This document shows, piece after piece, positions 28,688-39,027 of a stretch of 64,000 nt of DNA. Every line of letters starts with the position of its first letter. Position 1 is the stretch's first letter. The DNA lies in assembly GCF_000276805.1 (NCBI RefSeq), contig NZ_AKXQ01000009.1, positions 62,001 through 126,000 on the forward strand, in the 5' to 3' direction. A program made the translations under genes and the position numbers. The stretch comes from Moritella dasanensis ArB 0140 (lineage in GTDB: Bacteria > Pseudomonadota > Gammaproteobacteria > Enterobacterales > Moritellaceae). The notes under the pieces are model-generated. The model saw only the letters and a list, made by a program, of their open reading frames with translations. It was not told the origin of the DNA and did not search any database.

Positions 28688-30601
28688 GTGAATTTTCTAT
28701 CAAGTTTTAAAGGGCGAATAATCTCTGTCATTATTTTACTCTTAATCACAACTTTAACTATTTCTAACTTCTTTTCTTATCGCCAACTATCTTCTTCTAT
28801 GTCGAGTAATATCAATGATTACTCTATACTAAAAGTTGATACTACCTCGGCGAAGATCAACGTTTGGTTTCAAACGATTAAAGAAGGTTTAATCGCCACT
28901 GCGCCAGATTTCTCACAAGCACGTGATGACGAGCAGTTACATTTAATGGTTCGACAAATCACAGCGGCAACAAAGGCCAGTGATATTGTGGTTGGTTTTG
29001 CCGATGGTCGCTCTTATGGCGCTGCAAGTGGCAAACGCGATTTAGCCAGTTATGATCCCCGTACCCGTGATTGGTATACCCTAGCACAACAAAAACGTGG
29101 CACGATCGTTACGGCCATGTATAAAGATGCGCTAACTAAACAGTTACTTATTAGTATTGCCGAACCGTTTTATAACAATGGTCGCCTAGAAGGTGTATTA
29201 CTTGCTGATATCGAGCTAGGTGTACTGAACGACATGGTACGTGATTCGGCATTTGCCAATGCGGTAACAAGTTTATACGACAACCAAGGCACGACAATCG
29301 CATCGACGGTACAAATTAATAATCCAGGTCAAAGCAAACTAGCTGACGACATGGGTTATGCGCAACTGCAACAACAAATGTTGAATAATGATGAAGGTGT
29401 CACTGAATTCAGTGTCAATGGCGCAGATAAAGTAAGTTACTTTGAAAGCATCAAACTTGATGATTCAATGAACTGGCATTTACTCATTACCGTAGATCAA
29501 TCAGCACATTACGCGACTGTAAAAGAGTTATTAGAAAAGACACTATTTGGTGCCCTACTACTTATTATCATCGCATCTGCGATTGTATATGCTGCACTTA
29601 ACCAATTATACCGCCCTATTCTAGCGTTAAAATCGACCGTTGTTGATCTTGCCCATGGTAATGCCGATTTAACCCAACGCCTTGCTGTAACAAGTAACGA
29701 TGATTTAGGTCAGATAGCCGAAGCAGTAAACCGCTTCGTGATCAACTTGCAAGATATGATGTTAGAAATATCGCAATCAACAGACCATATTTCATCTGGT
29801 ATTGAGCAATTAAGATCGCAAACGGAACACAACAACACGGTATTGGTTGATCACGCTAGCGAAACCGATCAAGTTGTTGTTGCTGTGACTGAAATGAGTT
29901 CAACTGCCGACAGTGTTGCCCAAAATGCAGCGCAATCTGCAACCTTTACCCAGCAATCAGCCGATGAAGCACATAAATCAAAAGCGGTTGTTGAAGGCGC
30001 TGTACACGGTGTTGCAGACTTAGTAAACGAAGTTGAAGCGATGGCATTGAACATTCAAACAATGAATGAAGATACCCACAAAATAAGCACAGTATTAAGC
30101 GTGATTGGCGAAATTGCCGACCAAACTAACCTACTGGCATTGAACGCGGCAATTGAAGCAGCGCGTGCTGGTGAGCAAGGTCGTGGTTTTGCCGTTGTTG
30201 CTGACGAAGTTCGTACCCTTGCAGCAAGAACGCAACAAAGTACTTCTGAGATTAATGAGATGCTTTCACGCTTACGCAATGGTGCAGACACTGTTGTACG
30301 TGCGATGGATATCACCAAGGCGAGTTGTCAACAAACAGCGGCAACCACAGCAAGTGTGAATGATAACCTTGATTCAATGACGACATCTGTGATGCAAATT
30401 AATGACCTTGGTATTCAAATTGCGACTGCCGCTGAAGAGCAAAGTTCGGTAACGGAAGAAATCAACCGTAACATGACGATGATCCAAGGCATGGTTAATC
30501 AGCTTACTGATAATGGTCAAAAAACCATGGACAGTACCCGTGAACTAGCCAGCTCAAACGAGCAGTTAGTCGCAATTGTTGGTCAGTTTAAACTGAAATA
30601 A
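28688..30601 (+). CDS. Methyl-accepting chemotaxis protein 3 (dCACHE_1-HAMP-MCP)
   Basis: Third 637-aa receptor, again GTG-started in ACGTGAATTT. The sensor carries [12 protein letters not shown] and [10 protein letters not shown] with the amino-acid-motif residues retained. The cytoplasmic part is closest to mcp2. It ends QFKLK followed by a hairpin homologous to that of mcp1. Expected to form trimers of dimers with CheA/CheW at a cell pole and to report amino acids or related small carboxylates; ligand identity is inferred only from the motif. Confidence 0.95.
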   Translation: MNFLSSFKGRIISVIILLLITTLTISNFFSYRQLSSSMSSNINDYSILKVDTTSAKINVWFQTIKEGLIATAPDFSQARDDEQLHLMVRQITAATKASDIVVGFADGRSYGAASGKRDLASYDPRTRDWYTLAQQKRGTIVTAMYKDALTKQLLISIAEPFYNNGRLEGVLLADIELGVLNDMVRDSAFANAVTSLYDNQGTTIASTVQINNPGQSKLADDMGYAQLQQQMLNNDEGVTEFSVNGADKVSYFESIKLDDSMNWHLLITVDQSAHYATVKELLEKTLFGALLLIIIASAIVYAALNQLYRPILALKSTVVDLAHGNADLTQRLAVTSNDDLGQIAEAVNRFVINLQDMMLEISQSTDHISSGIEQLRSQTEHNNTVLVDHASETDQVVVAVTEMSSTADSVAQNAAQSATFTQQSADEAHKSKAVVEGAVHGVADLVNEVEAMALNIQTMNEDTHKISTVLSVIGEIADQTNLLALNAAIEAARAGEQGRGFAVVADEVRTLAARTQQSTSEINEMLSRLRNGADTVVRAMDITKASCQQTAATTASVNDNLDSMTTSVMQINDLGIQIATAAEEQSSVTEEINRNMTMIQGMVNQLTDNGQKTMDSTRELASSNEQLVAIVGQFKLK

Positions 30602-30651
30602 AAACGCATAATCACAAGCTATTATTTATCTAGCTTATTATGCTACTCCAG

Positions 30652-30681
30652 CGTCGACCCTTACTTATCTGAGGGTCGACG
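30652..30681. terminator. Hairpin between mcp3 and the EAL gene
   Basis: CGTCGACCCT pairs with AGGGTCGACG around a 10-base loop. It is the counterpart of the mcp1 hairpin, with the central T-A pair replaced by C-G. It lies immediately before the stop of the convergent EAL gene. Confidence 0.75.
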
Positions 30682-30683
30682 TA

Positions 30684-31463
30684 TTAACTTTCGGTGTTAT
30701 ATGCAGTGACAAACTGCGGTTTAAATAAAAAACCTTGAACATAATCAATATTTAAAGCTTTTGCAAACGCTAGATCCTCACCTGTTTCAACCCCCTCCAA
30801 AATCGTCTTCTTGCCTGCAGCTTTAGCATAAGCAATCAAGGCTCGAATCAATAATAAAAATTTTGCGTTATGCTTATTCAATACCACAAAACGATCGAAT
30901 TTAATAAAATTAACTTGCTCTAATACTGCGGTTGAAAGCATCGACTGTTCGTTACAGACATCATCAATTGCAGTTCTTATATTGTATGACGCCATTAATT
31001 TGATCATGTTAAGACTCATTTTGGCATCGATTATCTCGGAGTTTTCAATCAGCTCTACAACTACCTCATTGTCTTTATGATCTAAAAACAACTGAATGAA
31101 AGGATTCAATTCTTTCGCTGTTAGCGACTGCTCTACGATATCATCACCATAAGCAAAATAAGAATCTTGATCTAAGTTAACGAATAATTTGAAGTTCTTC
31201 GGGGCATGTTGAAGCTGTAACCTTTTCTGTGCGAATTCCACTTGAAATAATGACAGAGGGTTGTGATGCAAAGCCTTATAAACTTGGTCTGGGGCAATGG
31301 GATTATTTTTATCATCATAAAAACGTGATAAAGCTTCATAAGCAAATACTTCAAGTGTATCAAGCGCTACGATAGGTTGGTATTCAACACCATAATTCTT
31401 TGATTTTAAAATATATAATAGTAATTTAGGTGGTAGAACTGGCGCTATACTAGTCAAATCCAT
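30684..31463 (-). CDS. EAL-domain protein (c-di-GMP phosphodiesterase type)
   Basis: A stand-alone EAL domain of about 259 aa. The recognisable positions are YEALSR (the EAL Glu), LFVNLDQDS (metal Asn), VVELIENSE (Glu), TAIDDVCNEQSML (Asp pair), INFIKFDRFV (Lys), ILEGVET (Glu) and YVQGFLF (Gln). Metal and catalytic residues are therefore mostly present, but loop 6, normally DDFGTGYSS, reads DDVCNEQSM, which often goes with weak or no activity. I take the ATG at 31463; a TTG at 31502 would add 13 residues and has a slightly better-spaced GAGA. No sensor domain is attached. It faces mcp3 convergently. Confidence 0.82.
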   Translation of the reverse strand: MDLTSIAPVLPPKLLLYILKSKNYGVEYQPIVALDTLEVFAYEALSRFYDDKNNPIAPDQVYKALHHNPLSLFQVEFAQKRLQLQHAPKNFKLFVNLDQDSYFAYGDDIVEQSLTAKELNPFIQLFLDHKDNEVVVELIENSEIIDAKMSLNMIKLMASYNIRTAIDDVCNEQSMLSTAVLEQVNFIKFDRFVVLNKHNAKFLLLIRALIAYAKAAGKKTILEGVETGEDLAFAKALNIDYVQGFLFKPQFVTAYNTES

Positions 31464-31550
31464 TAACTCTAGCTTAAAGACATCAAGTATACTAACACTC
31501 AATAGTAATGATTCTCAATATCACTTTCTTGTTAAAAATCTTCAAAAGTG

Positions 31551-31600
31551 TGATAAAGGCCACAAAAAAGGCCTTTATCATTGTTTTATACAGTACTAAA
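31551..31600. terminator. Terminator region downstream of the norspermidine operon
   Basis: TGATAAAGGCC (31551-31561) pairs with GGCCTTTATCA (31570-31580) around an A-rich loop, and a second AAAGGCCTTTTTATT segment follows at about 31588-31602. Both lie just beyond the dat stop codon, where the leftward operon should end. Confidence 0.7.
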
Positions 31601-31667
31601 GGCCTTTTTATTAAACGCTGAATTATTAGCAGTTAAGCAATTTCATCATTTATTGAAACTTGACAGC

Positions 31668-33131
31668 CTAAACAGCAGAGTTAATCGCATCCGTTAAGAT
31701 AGCGACAACCACATCAATCTCTGCAGGTTGAATGATTAACGGTGGTAACATGCGGATAGTCGAACCAAAACGCCCGCCTAATTCAATAATCAAACCACGA
31801 CGCAGCGCCGCTTGTTGAATCGCTTTGGCACGAACGCCATCTTGTGGCAAGTTACCTAGCACATCACGTTCGCCATTAGGATCAACAATCTCGATACCTA
31901 ACATCAAACCACGGCCACGAATATCGCCAATAACGTCTGAGGCAATCGCTTCTAAATCATGCTTTAACTTCGCGCCCATCGCACCTGCATGCAAATGTAA
32001 TTGGTTTTCAGCAAGGTGACGCATCACCACCAACCCAGAGGCCATTGCGAGTTGGTTACCACGGAACGTACCCGCGTGCGCACCTGGCTGCCATTTATCA
32101 AAGTCACTGTGATAGACAATAGCAGCTAATGGTTGACCGCCGCCTAACGCTTTAGACACCACGATAACATCCGGTTCAATATCTGCGTGTTCAAATGCAA
32201 ATACTTTACCCGTACGACCCATGCCCGCTTGAATTTCATCAATAATAAGCAAGATGCCGTGACGTTTAGTTATATCACGTAAACCGCGTAACCAAGTTGG
32301 ATCTGCCGGTAATGAACCTGCTTCACCCTGCACTGCTTCAACGATTATAGCCGCAGGTTTAGCAACACCAGACTCTGGATCAGTTAGCATTGTTTCTAAC
32401 TGGTAAAGGCTGGCTTTAATACCGGTCTCACCTAAGCCATAGGGACAGCGAGGTGCATACGGGAATGGCATGATTTGCACATCCGCGCCCGTCATGCTTA
32501 ATGCAGATTTAGGCCCTAAGTTACCCATCATCGCTAACGCGCCATGCGTCATGCCGTGATAAGCACCCGAGAATGCTAAAATAGAACGACGACCAGTGGC
32601 AATTTTAGCCAGCTTTAACGCCGCTTCAACTGCATCTGAACCACAAGGGCTACACATTTGAATGCGTGCATTTGCAGCCATGTTACCCGGTAGTAGATCC
32701 AATAGCTGCGTCATAAACTGATCTTTGACTGGTGTCATTAGATCTAACGTTTGCATTGGTATTTCAGACTGCACAGCTTCTATCAACGCAGCGGTTACAT
32801 CGGGGTGACTGTGGCCTAGAGCCAAAGTACCTGCAGCAGCTAAGCAATCAATAAAGATCTGTTGCTCAGTATCTTCAACAAAGATACCTTGGCCGCGTTT
32901 TAACGCAAATGGCAAACGACGCGGATAGCTGCGAGCATTTGACTCACGCTGTTCTTGGCGTTGTAAATAGCTATTAGTCGCTAGCACACGTGCTGGCTGA
33001 CTAAGAAACGAATCCAAGTTTAACGCGGTAGGTATTACTGCGCGCGTCACTGGTTTATCGTTATTCATTTCAGTCACATAATTTAAAACTTCGCTCACGT
33101 CGTTTTCAACCTTCTTTGATCTTTTATTCAT
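31668..33131 (-). CDS. dat: L-2,4-diaminobutyrate:2-oxoglutarate aminotransferase
   Basis: Class III PLP aminotransferase forming L-2,4-diaminobutyrate from aspartate semialdehyde and glutamate, the first step to 1,3-diaminopropane and norspermidine. Visible family features are GTLALGHSHPDV, the cofactor segment CSPCGSDAVEAALKLAK, FSGAYHGMTHG, LIIDEIQAGMGRTG and the Schiff-base Lys in VIVVSKALGGGQPLAA. The frame is open from a TTG at 33182, but AGGGTGG lies five bases before the ATG at 33131 (MNKRSKKVENDV), which I take as the start, giving 487 aa. It is the last gene of the operon. In Vibrio this domain is fused to the decarboxylase; here the two are separate genes at opposite ends. Confidence 0.93.
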   Translation of the reverse strand: MNKRSKKVENDVSEVLNYVTEMNNDKPVTRAVIPTALNLDSFLSQPARVLATNSYLQRQEQRESNARSYPRRLPFALKRGQGIFVEDTEQQIFIDCLAAAGTLALGHSHPDVTAALIEAVQSEIPMQTLDLMTPVKDQFMTQLLDLLPGNMAANARIQMCSPCGSDAVEAALKLAKIATGRRSILAFSGAYHGMTHGALAMMGNLGPKSALSMTGADVQIMPFPYAPRCPYGLGETGIKASLYQLETMLTDPESGVAKPAAIIVEAVQGEAGSLPADPTWLRGLRDITKRHGILLIIDEIQAGMGRTGKVFAFEHADIEPDVIVVSKALGGGQPLAAIVYHSDFDKWQPGAHAGTFRGNQLAMASGLVVMRHLAENQLHLHAGAMGAKLKHDLEAIASDVIGDIRGRGLMLGIEIVDPNGERDVLGNLPQDGVRAKAIQQAALRRGLIIELGGRFGSTIRMLPPLIIQPAEIDVVVAILTDAINSAV

Positions 33132-33184
33132 AATTGCCACCCTGTGAAAGGTATCATTCATATTGTTGCTGACATTCGGCAAGA

Positions 33185-34336
33185 TTAAACTTTGCCTAAT
33201 GTCGCTTTGAAATCCTGATAATCAAACTGATTCAGGGTTTCTATTTTACCTTCAACACGTTTACCGTTAGCGTCGTCAATCGCCGCTCGTTGAAAATAAA
33301 TGCTTGGCATTTTTAGGCCATTGAACCAGTTCAGTTTCACCATGGTGTAACCGGCTGAATCTTTAATCGTTAGACGATCGCCGACTTGTAATGGCTGTGG
33401 GAAATTGGCTTCACCAAATATATCCCCTGCCAAACATGAACAGCTGCCAATAATGTAAGAATGCTGACCATCTTCTGTTGCTTCAGCAAAACTCGCAGGC
33501 TCGTTATAGATAAGCGTATCTAAACGATGTGCTTCAGTCGCACTGTCGACGATTGCGGTTTTCTTATCATTTTCAACAACGTCTAATACCGATACCACAA
33601 GGTCTGTGGTATCCGTAATAACCGCTTCACCTGGTTCAAGGTAAAGTTGAACTTGATGTTTTTCAGCAAAGGCTTTCAGTGCTAATGCTAATTCAGCAAC
33701 CGGATAACCCGGATAAGTGAAGAACAACCCACCACCCAAACTCACCCAAGATACTTGATCTAAGTGCGCTGAAAACTGCTCTGAAATTGTGTTAAGAATA
33801 GTGTTATAAGCAACAAAATCCTTGTTTTCACAATTCATGTGGAACATCAAACCATCAAGTTTAGCGACAGTTTCAACTGTTAGTCCCGCTTTTTTAACAC
33901 CTAAGCGCGAATAAGCACGTGCAGGATCTGCGAGATCTTGCCCTGCATAACTCACTTCAGGGTTAATGCGTAAACCAACACTGCTTGAAGCAGGCAACAA
34001 AGGTTGCATACGTTCTAGTTGTGATACCGAGTTAAAGATAATCTTATCGGCAATATCACGTACCGCGATCACGTCATCTTCGCTGTAACCCACGCTGTAA
34101 GCATGTGTTTCACCGGGAAACGTCTCGTGGCCTAGCTGCACTTCATACGGACCACTGCTGGTTGTACCGTCTAAATATCTGCTGATGGTATCGAATGTTC
34201 CCCATGTAGAGAAACACTTCAATGCCAATACCAATTTCACATCCGATAGATCTTTTAACTGCTTGCAGATCTCAAGATTGCGCAGCAGTTTATCTTCATG
34301 GATCATGAAATACGGTGTTTTTAGAAGCGCCGACAT
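33185..34336 (-). CDS. nspC: Carboxynorspermidine decarboxylase
   Basis: PLP enzyme of the alanine-racemase-fold decarboxylases that removes CO2 from carboxynorspermidine to give norspermidine. The pyridoxal lysine is in VLALKCFST near residue 40; [18 protein letters not shown] and [11 protein letters not shown] (partner-subunit catalytic Cys) are conserved. The start is the ATG at 34336 ([15 protein letters not shown]), which overlaps the upstream stop as TAATG and so is translationally coupled; the frame runs a little further upstream. The length is 383 aa, usual for NspC (about 380). Confidence 0.95.
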   Translation of the reverse strand: MSALLKTPYFMIHEDKLLRNLEICKQLKDLSDVKLVLALKCFSTWGTFDTISRYLDGTTSSGPYEVQLGHETFPGETHAYSVGYSEDDVIAVRDIADKIIFNSVSQLERMQPLLPASSSVGLRINPEVSYAGQDLADPARAYSRLGVKKAGLTVETVAKLDGLMFHMNCENKDFVAYNTILNTISEQFSAHLDQVSWVSLGGGLFFTYPGYPVAELALALKAFAEKHQVQLYLEPGEAVITDTTDLVVSVLDVVENDKKTAIVDSATEAHRLDTLIYNEPASFAEATEDGQHSYIIGSCSCLAGDIFGEANFPQPLQVGDRLTIKDSAGYTMVKLNWFNGLKMPSIYFQRAAIDDANGKRVEGKIETLNQFDYQDFKATLGKV

Positions 34337-35556
34337 TACTCGCAGTCCAGCTCTTGAACTTCCCATTTTAGACCGATGCGCGGCATCAAGTCTAAGAAGT
34401 CATCTGGGTTAAGTTGTTCTACGTTGAACAAACCAACATCGCTCCACTTACCTTGGAAGTAAAGTAGTGCTGCAGTGATTGCAGGTACGCCAGTTGTGTA
34501 AGAAATCGCTTGATGCTCAACTTCTTTATATGCTTCTTCGTGGTCGCAAATGTTGTAAACGAATACGCTACGTGGCTTGCCTGCTTTAGTACCACGAACC
34601 CATGTACCGATACATGTTTTACCCGTGTAACCTGACGCTAGTGATGTTGGATCGGGTAAGATCGCTTTTAATACTTTCAGTGGTTCAACCGTAATACCGT
34701 CAGTAGTAGTAACAGGCACTTGGCTTAATAAACCAATGTCGCGCATTACGTTGAAGTATTTAAGGTAGTTATCAGAGAAACCCATCCAGAATTCAATACG
34801 TTTTGCAGGAATGAATTCAGCTAATGAACGTACTTCATCGTGCGCCATTGAGTAAACTTTTTGCTGACCAACAACCGGGAAATCAAATTCCATTACGCGG
34901 CTGTGGCAAGGCACTTGATGCCATTCTTTGTTCTCGTAGTAGAACGAGTCGCCTAAGATCTCTAACATGTTTGTTTCTGGATCAAAGTTAGTTGCAAAGC
35001 GTTGACCATGATCACCTGCGTTTACATCCATTACGTCGATGCTGTCGATTTCATCGAATAAGTGCTTGTATGCATATGTTGCGAATACGCTTACTACGCC
35101 TGGATCAAAACCAGCACCAAGAATACCTGTGATACCGGCTTTTACGAAGTCTTCACGGAATGCCCATTGTGGATCGTAAGCTTCAGGTACTTGCTGACCT
35201 TCGCTGCATAAATCAGTTGCAACAGATGTGTCTAGGTAAGCGGTTTTAGTCGCAACACATGCAGCCATGATCGCTACGTTTACCCACGGAGGACCGGCGT
35301 TGATTACTAGGTCTGGATTTACTTCTTCGATAAGTGCAATTAGTTCATCTTTGTTATCAACGTTGATTTGACGAGATACCAAGCTGCGAGTCTTGTCTTT
35401 TAAGTTGTCACGGTGATGAACACTGGTGATGATTTTGTCACATTTAGCGATTGTGCGTGATGCGATTGTAATGTCACCAAACACGTCATTGTTTTGAGCA
35501 CATTTATGCGCAATAACCCAACCAACACCACCAGCACCAATTTGTAATACAGACAT
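34336..35556 (-). CDS. Carboxynorspermidine dehydrogenase (synthase)
   Basis: NADPH-dependent enzyme of the saccharopine-dehydrogenase-like family that condenses aspartate semialdehyde with 1,3-diaminopropane. The N-terminal Rossmann motif is [19 protein letters not shown]; further family segments are [25 protein letters not shown] and CIGTWVRG. The length is 406 aa. It precedes nspC with a 1-base-type TAATG overlap and follows the decarboxylase gene by 137 bases. The family members in Vibrio species (often called CANSDH) are also nspC neighbours. Confidence 0.94.
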   Translation of the reverse strand: MSVLQIGAGGVGWVIAHKCAQNNDVFGDITIASRTIAKCDKIITSVHHRDNLKDKTRSLVSRQINVDNKDELIALIEEVNPDLVINAGPPWVNVAIMAACVATKTAYLDTSVATDLCSEGQQVPEAYDPQWAFREDFVKAGITGILGAGFDPGVVSVFATYAYKHLFDEIDSIDVMDVNAGDHGQRFATNFDPETNMLEILGDSFYYENKEWHQVPCHSRVMEFDFPVVGQQKVYSMAHDEVRSLAEFIPAKRIEFWMGFSDNYLKYFNVMRDIGLLSQVPVTTTDGITVEPLKVLKAILPDPTSLASGYTGKTCIGTWVRGTKAGKPRSVFVYNICDHEEAYKEVEHQAISYTTGVPAITAALLYFQGKWSDVGLFNVEQLNPDDFLDLMPRIGLKWEVQELDCE

Positions 35557-35693
35557 ATCTATTCCTTAAACTTATTCTTTAATTGTTATTTTATAAATGG
35601 CTGATCTATTCGAAACACATCAACCACTGTTCTATTTATTTCTAAACCTATTTATTTCTAAATGACTTTAAGCTACTTTCTATAAACTTTAAG

Positions 35694-37238
35694 CTATTTG
35701 ATATAATCTTGCTCTGCAGCAAAATCAGCTATCTTGCTAAACAAACTTTCAAAATCACTTAACTGTAAACATGGATTTAAAATCGTCAGTTTTAGACAGG
35801 TATAACCATTAATTTTGGTTTCGCCTAATACCGCCTGCCCTGCTGTTAACAGATCTAAACGTAAACGCTGATTGATCATGCTAATTTGTTCTTCACGCTC
35901 AGTGCTTACAGCGCTGCTTGTTATTAGATCGTTATATCTGAACAACACAGTGCTTAGTTGTGGCTGAGCCAACAATTCAAACTTGTCAGTTGCAGTCACT
36001 AACGCGCCGACATTTTGAGTCAGACTGATAAGGTGATCGTACATCGCACCAAATTTATCCGTACCCAAGGCTTGCATAGACATCAACAGTTTCAACGCAT
36101 CAAAACGTTTCGTCGTGGCAATTGATTTATCCACCAAGTTTGGTAGTTCATCAGTTTCACGATTTAAGTAATCAGCGTGATGTAATAAGTATTTGAAGTT
36201 GTGATTATCACGGATCAACAATGCGCCACAGCTAATCGGTTGGAAGAACAACTTGTGGAAATCAGTACTGATTGAATCAGCCAACTCGATACCAGCCAAA
36301 CGATCTTTGTGTGAACTTAAGATCAATGCGCCGCCATAAGCGCCATCAACGTGGAACCACATATTGTGTTGTTCGCTAATCGCCGCAATCGCTTGCAGAT
36401 CATCAATCGCGCCAAGGTCTGTGGTGCCAGCCGTACCAACCACGCAGAACGGCATCAAGTCTTGTGACTGTAAGTCAGCAATCGTTGCATTCAGTGCGTT
36501 AATGTCTAAACAACCGAATTCATCAGTCGCGACAGTGATCACTGCACGTTCACCCAAGCCCATTAACGAGGCTGACTTTTGCACGGTAAAATGACTTGTG
36601 TGTGAACACAGAATGCGTAATTTCTTCGCGTAACTTGGTAAGCCGTCTTTCTGAACGCTTTCACCTGAGATTTGCTCGACAGCGCGATCGCGTGCCAACA
36701 ACAGACCCATCAAGTTACTTTGCGTGCCACCACTAGTGAACACACCATCAGCGCCATTGTTGGTCGCTGATTGCTTAAGGTCATAACCAAATAGCTCACA
36801 TAACCAATCTGTCATTTTCTGTTCTACATAAGTAGCAGAAGATGCTTGGTCCCATGAATCCATTGATTGGTTAAGTGCCGAAATAATAGTTTCAGCAGCC
36901 AGTGCAGGGATTAACGGCGGCGTGTGTAAATGAGCAATACAGTGCGGGTGTTGCACGATAATTGAATTTTTACCAATCAGATTAACATTGTTGGTGATGA
37001 TGGCTGCCAGCGGTGCAATCGGCGCTTTACCAATCGGCATCGCCATGATTTGTGCGTTTAACTGCGCAGGTTCAAGTCCAGAATACGGCGCGTTAATCGC
37101 GGTAAACATCGCAGATAATTCGCGGGCAGAATGCTCGATAGCGTTTAGATAATGCGGCTGTGCTTGCGGATCTAGATGTACAAATACATCAGACCAATCA
37201 CTGTTGTGATTTGAATTTTGGTTTGAGTTTTTCATCAT
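35694..37238 (-). CDS. ddc: L-2,4-diaminobutyrate decarboxylase
   Basis: Group II PLP decarboxylase producing 1,3-diaminopropane. The Schiff-base lysine lies in STDFHKLFFQP near residue 314, with VDGAYGGALIL and FTSGGTQSNLMGLLLARD upstream as in the aromatic/diaminobutyrate decarboxylase family. The length is 514 aa; the first dozen residues are Asn/Ser-rich (NSNQNSNHNSD). First gene of the four-gene leftward operon ddc, dehydrogenase, nspC, dat. Neighbouring genes make the diaminobutyrate specificity much likelier than glutamate or aromatic substrates. Confidence 0.92.
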   Translation of the reverse strand: MMKNSNQNSNHNSDWSDVFVHLDPQAQPHYLNAIEHSARELSAMFTAINAPYSGLEPAQLNAQIMAMPIGKAPIAPLAAIITNNVNLIGKNSIIVQHPHCIAHLHTPPLIPALAAETIISALNQSMDSWDQASSATYVEQKMTDWLCELFGYDLKQSATNNGADGVFTSGGTQSNLMGLLLARDRAVEQISGESVQKDGLPSYAKKLRILCSHTSHFTVQKSASLMGLGERAVITVATDEFGCLDINALNATIADLQSQDLMPFCVVGTAGTTDLGAIDDLQAIAAISEQHNMWFHVDGAYGGALILSSHKDRLAGIELADSISTDFHKLFFQPISCGALLIRDNHNFKYLLHHADYLNRETDELPNLVDKSIATTKRFDALKLLMSMQALGTDKFGAMYDHLISLTQNVGALVTATDKFELLAQPQLSTVLFRYNDLITSSAVSTEREEQISMINQRLRLDLLTAGQAVLGETKINGYTCLKLTILNPCLQLSDFESLFSKIADFAAEQDYIK

Positions 37239-37646
37239 TCTTCAAATTTTAAATAAAAAAATGCATATTCGAGAGCTAAGTCGCGCTAAAAGCAGAATCT
37301 AAAAGCGGAGCACAGAACAAACGAACAAGTTAGTTGCGCAGGGCAACCGAGAGAAAAAGCTAGATTTTAGGCGAAACTGTAAAGTGCTCGCGCTAATCAG
37401 AGATCAGAGGTACGGTAGGCAAATACGAAATGTGTGATTAATGATTTGTATCACTGTCTTTTAAAGTCCATATAAAAACAAAATAATCGAGGAGCTCGAT
37501 TTAGTGGCGATAATGTAATTTAAATGTAATTTGGATGCAAGCGATTTATATCACGGTTATTATAAATTAATCTGTAAATACAGTCTTATTTGGTTATAAC
37601 AACCGTATAAATAACAAAATATAAAGATATTTACGTTTTTTGAACG
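37239..37646. promoter_or_regulatory. Leader region of the norspermidine operon
   Basis: About 400 bases without a gene between ddc and the AlkC-type gene. It should contain the operon promoter. The 150 bases nearest ddc are less AT-rich than other spacers and carry short complementary segments (for example GTTGC/GCAAC near 37333-37348), but I cannot define a riboswitch or leader structure. Confidence 0.35.
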
Positions 37647-38774
37647 CTAACTTTCTATTAGTTCAAAACTATGTAATGCCTCTTGACGTGAACCGACCCC
37701 ACATTCTTGACCATTAATGATGATAGTCAGTTTGTGAATCCCTAAATGAAATACCCGAGTGCTAATCACTTTAAAGCTTTGGTGTCGGCTAATCTGTTCT
37801 TGCGTGTTCGCGGCTATCACCCGTTCACTAATTTTAAATACTTTCCGCGCTAAGCTGCCATTTTTCTTCAGGTAATACAGGCCGTATTCTAAACGTAACT
37901 TCTGGGCGTTATGACTGGTATTTTCAATCGAAAAATTAAAATTAAGCTTATCTCCGACCTTAACGACCGGTGTCGTGATGGCCATTGCAGTGAGTTTTAT
38001 CAGGTCTTGTTGAAAACCAAACAACGCCATAATTTCAGGCTGGGCTTGTTTGAGTAAAGTGCGGCACGCGTGTTTCACGAGTTTGTTTGTCAGGGTGTTA
38101 TTTCCTAACCACTGCGTTGCAATTTTGACCACGACATCACTGTTATCTTTGGCAATGTCATTAAGGTTATTCGCCACACTGCGCCTCACTACTTCACAGT
38201 CATCTTGTTTCAATGCAGTTAAAATAGGCAGTAAAGGCGCTGGATCATTCTTTAATGCAGGCAATGCCATCGCCCACGGCAGTCGAGGTCGAGAACCTTC
38301 AGTGGCTAATCGGCGTACATGACGACTTTCGTGTGTTGTCCATGCCAACATTTGCGCTAACATCTTTTCGGTATAACGTATGATAAAAGGTCTAACGGCA
38401 AACTCACAGCTGGTATATTGCGTGACAAATTCAAAGCCATCAATTGCGCTGTCGTAATCATCAAGTCCATACATTTCGATGTAAGCAGGCAAGCACATAT
38501 ATTCGAGACTTTGCTCTTTAATCCCCTGCTTGCGCAATTCCTGAATGATGTTTTTAAGTTCGTCTACGGCGATACTAAAATCAACAGGCATAAAGTGATG
38601 CAAGACTGCGGCGGTATGATGCATGCGCTGCTTTAATTCATACTCTACAAAGTCGTCAGTAAAGATTAACTGGTTAAACTTCACCGTATCAAACTCAGGT
38701 AATACCTTAGCTAATACCCCCGAAAATTGATCATAAAATGCAGGGCAATAAACGTCTTTAAATAACTCAGCCAT
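37647..38774 (-). CDS. DNA alkylation repair glycosylase, AlkC-like with C-terminal Ig-like domain
   Basis: HEAT-repeat DNA glycosylase of the AlkC/AlkD superfamily that excises 3-methyladenine-type lesions. About the first 255 residues form helical repeats, with the family segments TTHESRHVRRLATEGSRPRLPWA and CEVVRRSVANNLNDIAKD. Residues 260-375 are beta-rich (KVGDKLNFNFSIENTSHNAQKLRLEYGL and following) and look like an Ig-like domain, as known for the AlkC-beta branch. The length is 375 aa. Single gene, no alkylation-response partner nearby. Confidence 0.87.
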   Translation of the reverse strand: MAELFKDVYCPAFYDQFSGVLAKVLPEFDTVKFNQLIFTDDFVEYELKQRMHHTAAVLHHFMPVDFSIAVDELKNIIQELRKQGIKEQSLEYMCLPAYIEMYGLDDYDSAIDGFEFVTQYTSCEFAVRPFIIRYTEKMLAQMLAWTTHESRHVRRLATEGSRPRLPWAMALPALKNDPAPLLPILTALKQDDCEVVRRSVANNLNDIAKDNSDVVVKIATQWLGNNTLTNKLVKHACRTLLKQAQPEIMALFGFQQDLIKLTAMAITTPVVKVGDKLNFNFSIENTSHNAQKLRLEYGLYYLKKNGSLARKVFKISERVIAANTQEQISRHQSFKVISTRVFHLGIHKLTIIINGQECGVGSRQEALHSFELIES

Positions 38775-39027
38775 AAGTAAACTCTCATTCCAGTGGTAAT
38801 CAATGTGGTAATGTTCAAACGATACAAATAAAGCGGTATAGATAAAACTATATAGGAAGTGTACTGAAATTTAAACTATCTCTAGATTGCAGCTTTCAAA
38901 TAATCGATAAATCAATAATTAATTGAATCATATGACTATCCTGTGTATCTTGTTTTTATTATAAAAATAAGACAGTTTTCATCGTCAATTACGGTGATAA
39001 GCCTTATCGGTCTTGGAGTATTTCTAA

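Noticed and set aside
24174-30601. Assembly artefact explaining the triple chemoreceptor array
   Set aside because: The three genes differ throughout their sensor domains and have distinct spacers, so they are real paralogues.
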